Shown here: positions 5,837 through 6,484 of the stretch, piece after piece
Layout of the letters: each line of letters begins with the position of its first letter
Numbering within the stretch: position 1 is the first letter of the stretch
NCBI GenBank assembly: GCA_027031185.1
Contig: JALVEF010000531.1
Span: forward strand, 1 to 6,484
Source: Saprospiraceae bacterium
GTDB lineage: Bacteria > Bacteroidota > Bacteroidia > Chitinophagales > Saprospiraceae
Reading direction: 5' to 3'
DNA length: 6,484 bases
Position numbers and translations under genes: made by a program
Notes under the pieces: generated by a model
Told to the model about the DNA's origin: nothing
The model's database searches: none
Seen by the model: only the letters and a program-made list of their open reading frames with translations

Positions 5837-6484
5837 GTGGGCCAATTTTTTGACCGAAATTCAAGGGCTTTTTGGGTTACGCTGTTTGCACTCGGATGGC
5901 CGCTTTTGTTGAGCGGACAGTTGCTAGTGCTGCCGGAAAGTCCGACGCTTGAATACCACGCAGGGGATACCATTTCCTTTGTAATAACGACAGATGACGA
6001 GCCGGAAGGCTCGTATAAAATATACAGAGACAAACACTTGCCGGCCCTGCAGGCCGGCACGCTTCCTGAAAATCCGGGCACTTCGCCCCGCATTGACTTT
6101 GTCCCCCAGGAGCCGGGTGTATATCAATGTCGCGTGGAACTGGAGGATACGAGTTTTCAAACAGCTTTGGCCGTGGATATCCGGGACTTGGTTGCGCTGA
6201 GCGACGTGTCGGACCTCCAAGACTATTGGGCCGGTTTGCGCCAGCAGTTGGACAACGTACCGCTTGACCCGAATCTCACGCCCGTCACGGATCCGGAATA
6301 CCTCTCGCCATACTCTACTACCTACCAACTGGAATTGGGCAATATTGACAATCGCCGCGTATATGCCTACCTGACCGTCCCCACCGGCCCCGGTCCGTTT
6401 GTTGGGCTGATCCGGTATCCCGCCTTCGGCAATGCGGACGTGGCCTCCCCAGATCTGAATATGGCGGAACGCATCGGTGCACTG
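5837..6484 (+). CDS. Secreted acetyl-xylan-esterase-like alpha/beta hydrolase (5' part, cut by window end)
   Basis: The open frame runs 216 codons to the window end without a stop. From the GTG start the first ~28 residues form a good signal peptide: RNSR, then a hydrophobic stretch through FALGWPLLL, ending SGQ. Residues ~30-115 look like a beta-rich, Ig-like domain. From ~118, the pattern DLQDYWAGLRQQL, then PLDPNLTPV, then VYAYLTVPTGPGPFVGLIRYP is typical of AXE1/CE7 deacetylases: an N-terminal DFW-like helix, then the first strands of the alpha/beta fold. RYPAFGNA sits where the family usually has a HGYGG-like loop. The family removes acetyl groups from xylan or related sugars outside the cytoplasm. 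The catalytic Ser, Asp and His would lie past the window. No in-frame ATG exists between the stop at 5816-5818 and the coding sequence, so GTG 5837 is the only conventional start that keeps the signal peptide. It is 217 nt after the dehydrogenase and probably separately transcribed. Confidence 0.78.
   Translation, partial: MGQFFDRNSRAFWVTLFALGWPLLLSGQLLVLPESPTLEYHAGDTISFVITTDDEPEGSYKIYRDKHLPALQAGTLPENPGTSPRIDFVPQEPGVYQCRVELEDTSFQTALAVDIRDLVALSDVSDLQDYWAGLRQQLDNVPLDPNLTPVTDPEYLSPYSTTYQLELGNIDNRRVYAYLTVPTGPGPFVGLIRYPAFGNADVASPDLNMAERIGAL

Noticed and set aside
5800..6328. Minus-strand frames opposite the esterase-like gene (97 and 134 codons)
   Set aside because: The plus-strand frame gives a signal peptide and an AXE1-like sequence; the antisense frames give low-complexity or unrecognisable sequence.

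Overview
The window looks like a chromosomal segment of a Bacteroidota bacterium, possibly from the Saprospiria/Chitinophagia side, though the genus cannot be fixed. Both large minus-strand proteins end in a type IX secretion (T9SS) C-terminal sorting domain. A good match to the Bacteroidota promoter (TTTG, 20-nt gap, TAnnTTTG) lies upstream of the pair. Start codons mostly lack a strong Shine-Dalgarno sequence.

Layout. Positions 50-4029 (minus strand) hold two tandem paralogous genes, probably one transcription unit read from right to left: a 669-residue protein (2020-4029), a 59-nt gap, then a 636-residue protein (50-1960). Each has a signal peptide, a Cys-bounded N-cap, a solenoid of about 20 or 19 leucine/isoleucine-rich repeats of about 24 residues, a Cys-rich C-cap (Cys-Cys plus two more Cys) and a T9SS sorting domain. 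They are predicted secreted or surface-anchored repeat proteins, plausibly for adhesion or ligand binding. No ligand can be named.

Positions 4030-4260 form a divergent control region. It holds the predicted promoter of the repeat-protein pair, and a leader of about 135 nt with a 9-bp GC-rich hairpin and a second copy of one hairpin arm, which allows alternative pairing. Positions 4261-5619 (plus strand) encode a complete aldehyde dehydrogenase very like the Sad/YneI type of succinate-semialdehyde dehydrogenase. This stretch is visibly more GC-rich than the repeat genes.

Positions 5620-5836 are intergenic. They hold a possible promoter and two related operator-like palindromes whose centres are 42 bp apart. 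From about 5837 to the window end runs the 5' part of a secreted acetyl-xylan-esterase-like (AXE1/CE7-type) alpha/beta hydrolase. It has no in-frame ATG, so GTG at 5837 is the best start, and its catalytic serine region lies beyond the window.

How the genes relate: the two repeat proteins clearly form one functional unit. The dehydrogenase and the esterase have no evident link to them or to each other. The most unusual material is the cap-conserved, body-diverged repeat-protein pair with its structured leader, and the paired palindromes before the esterase.
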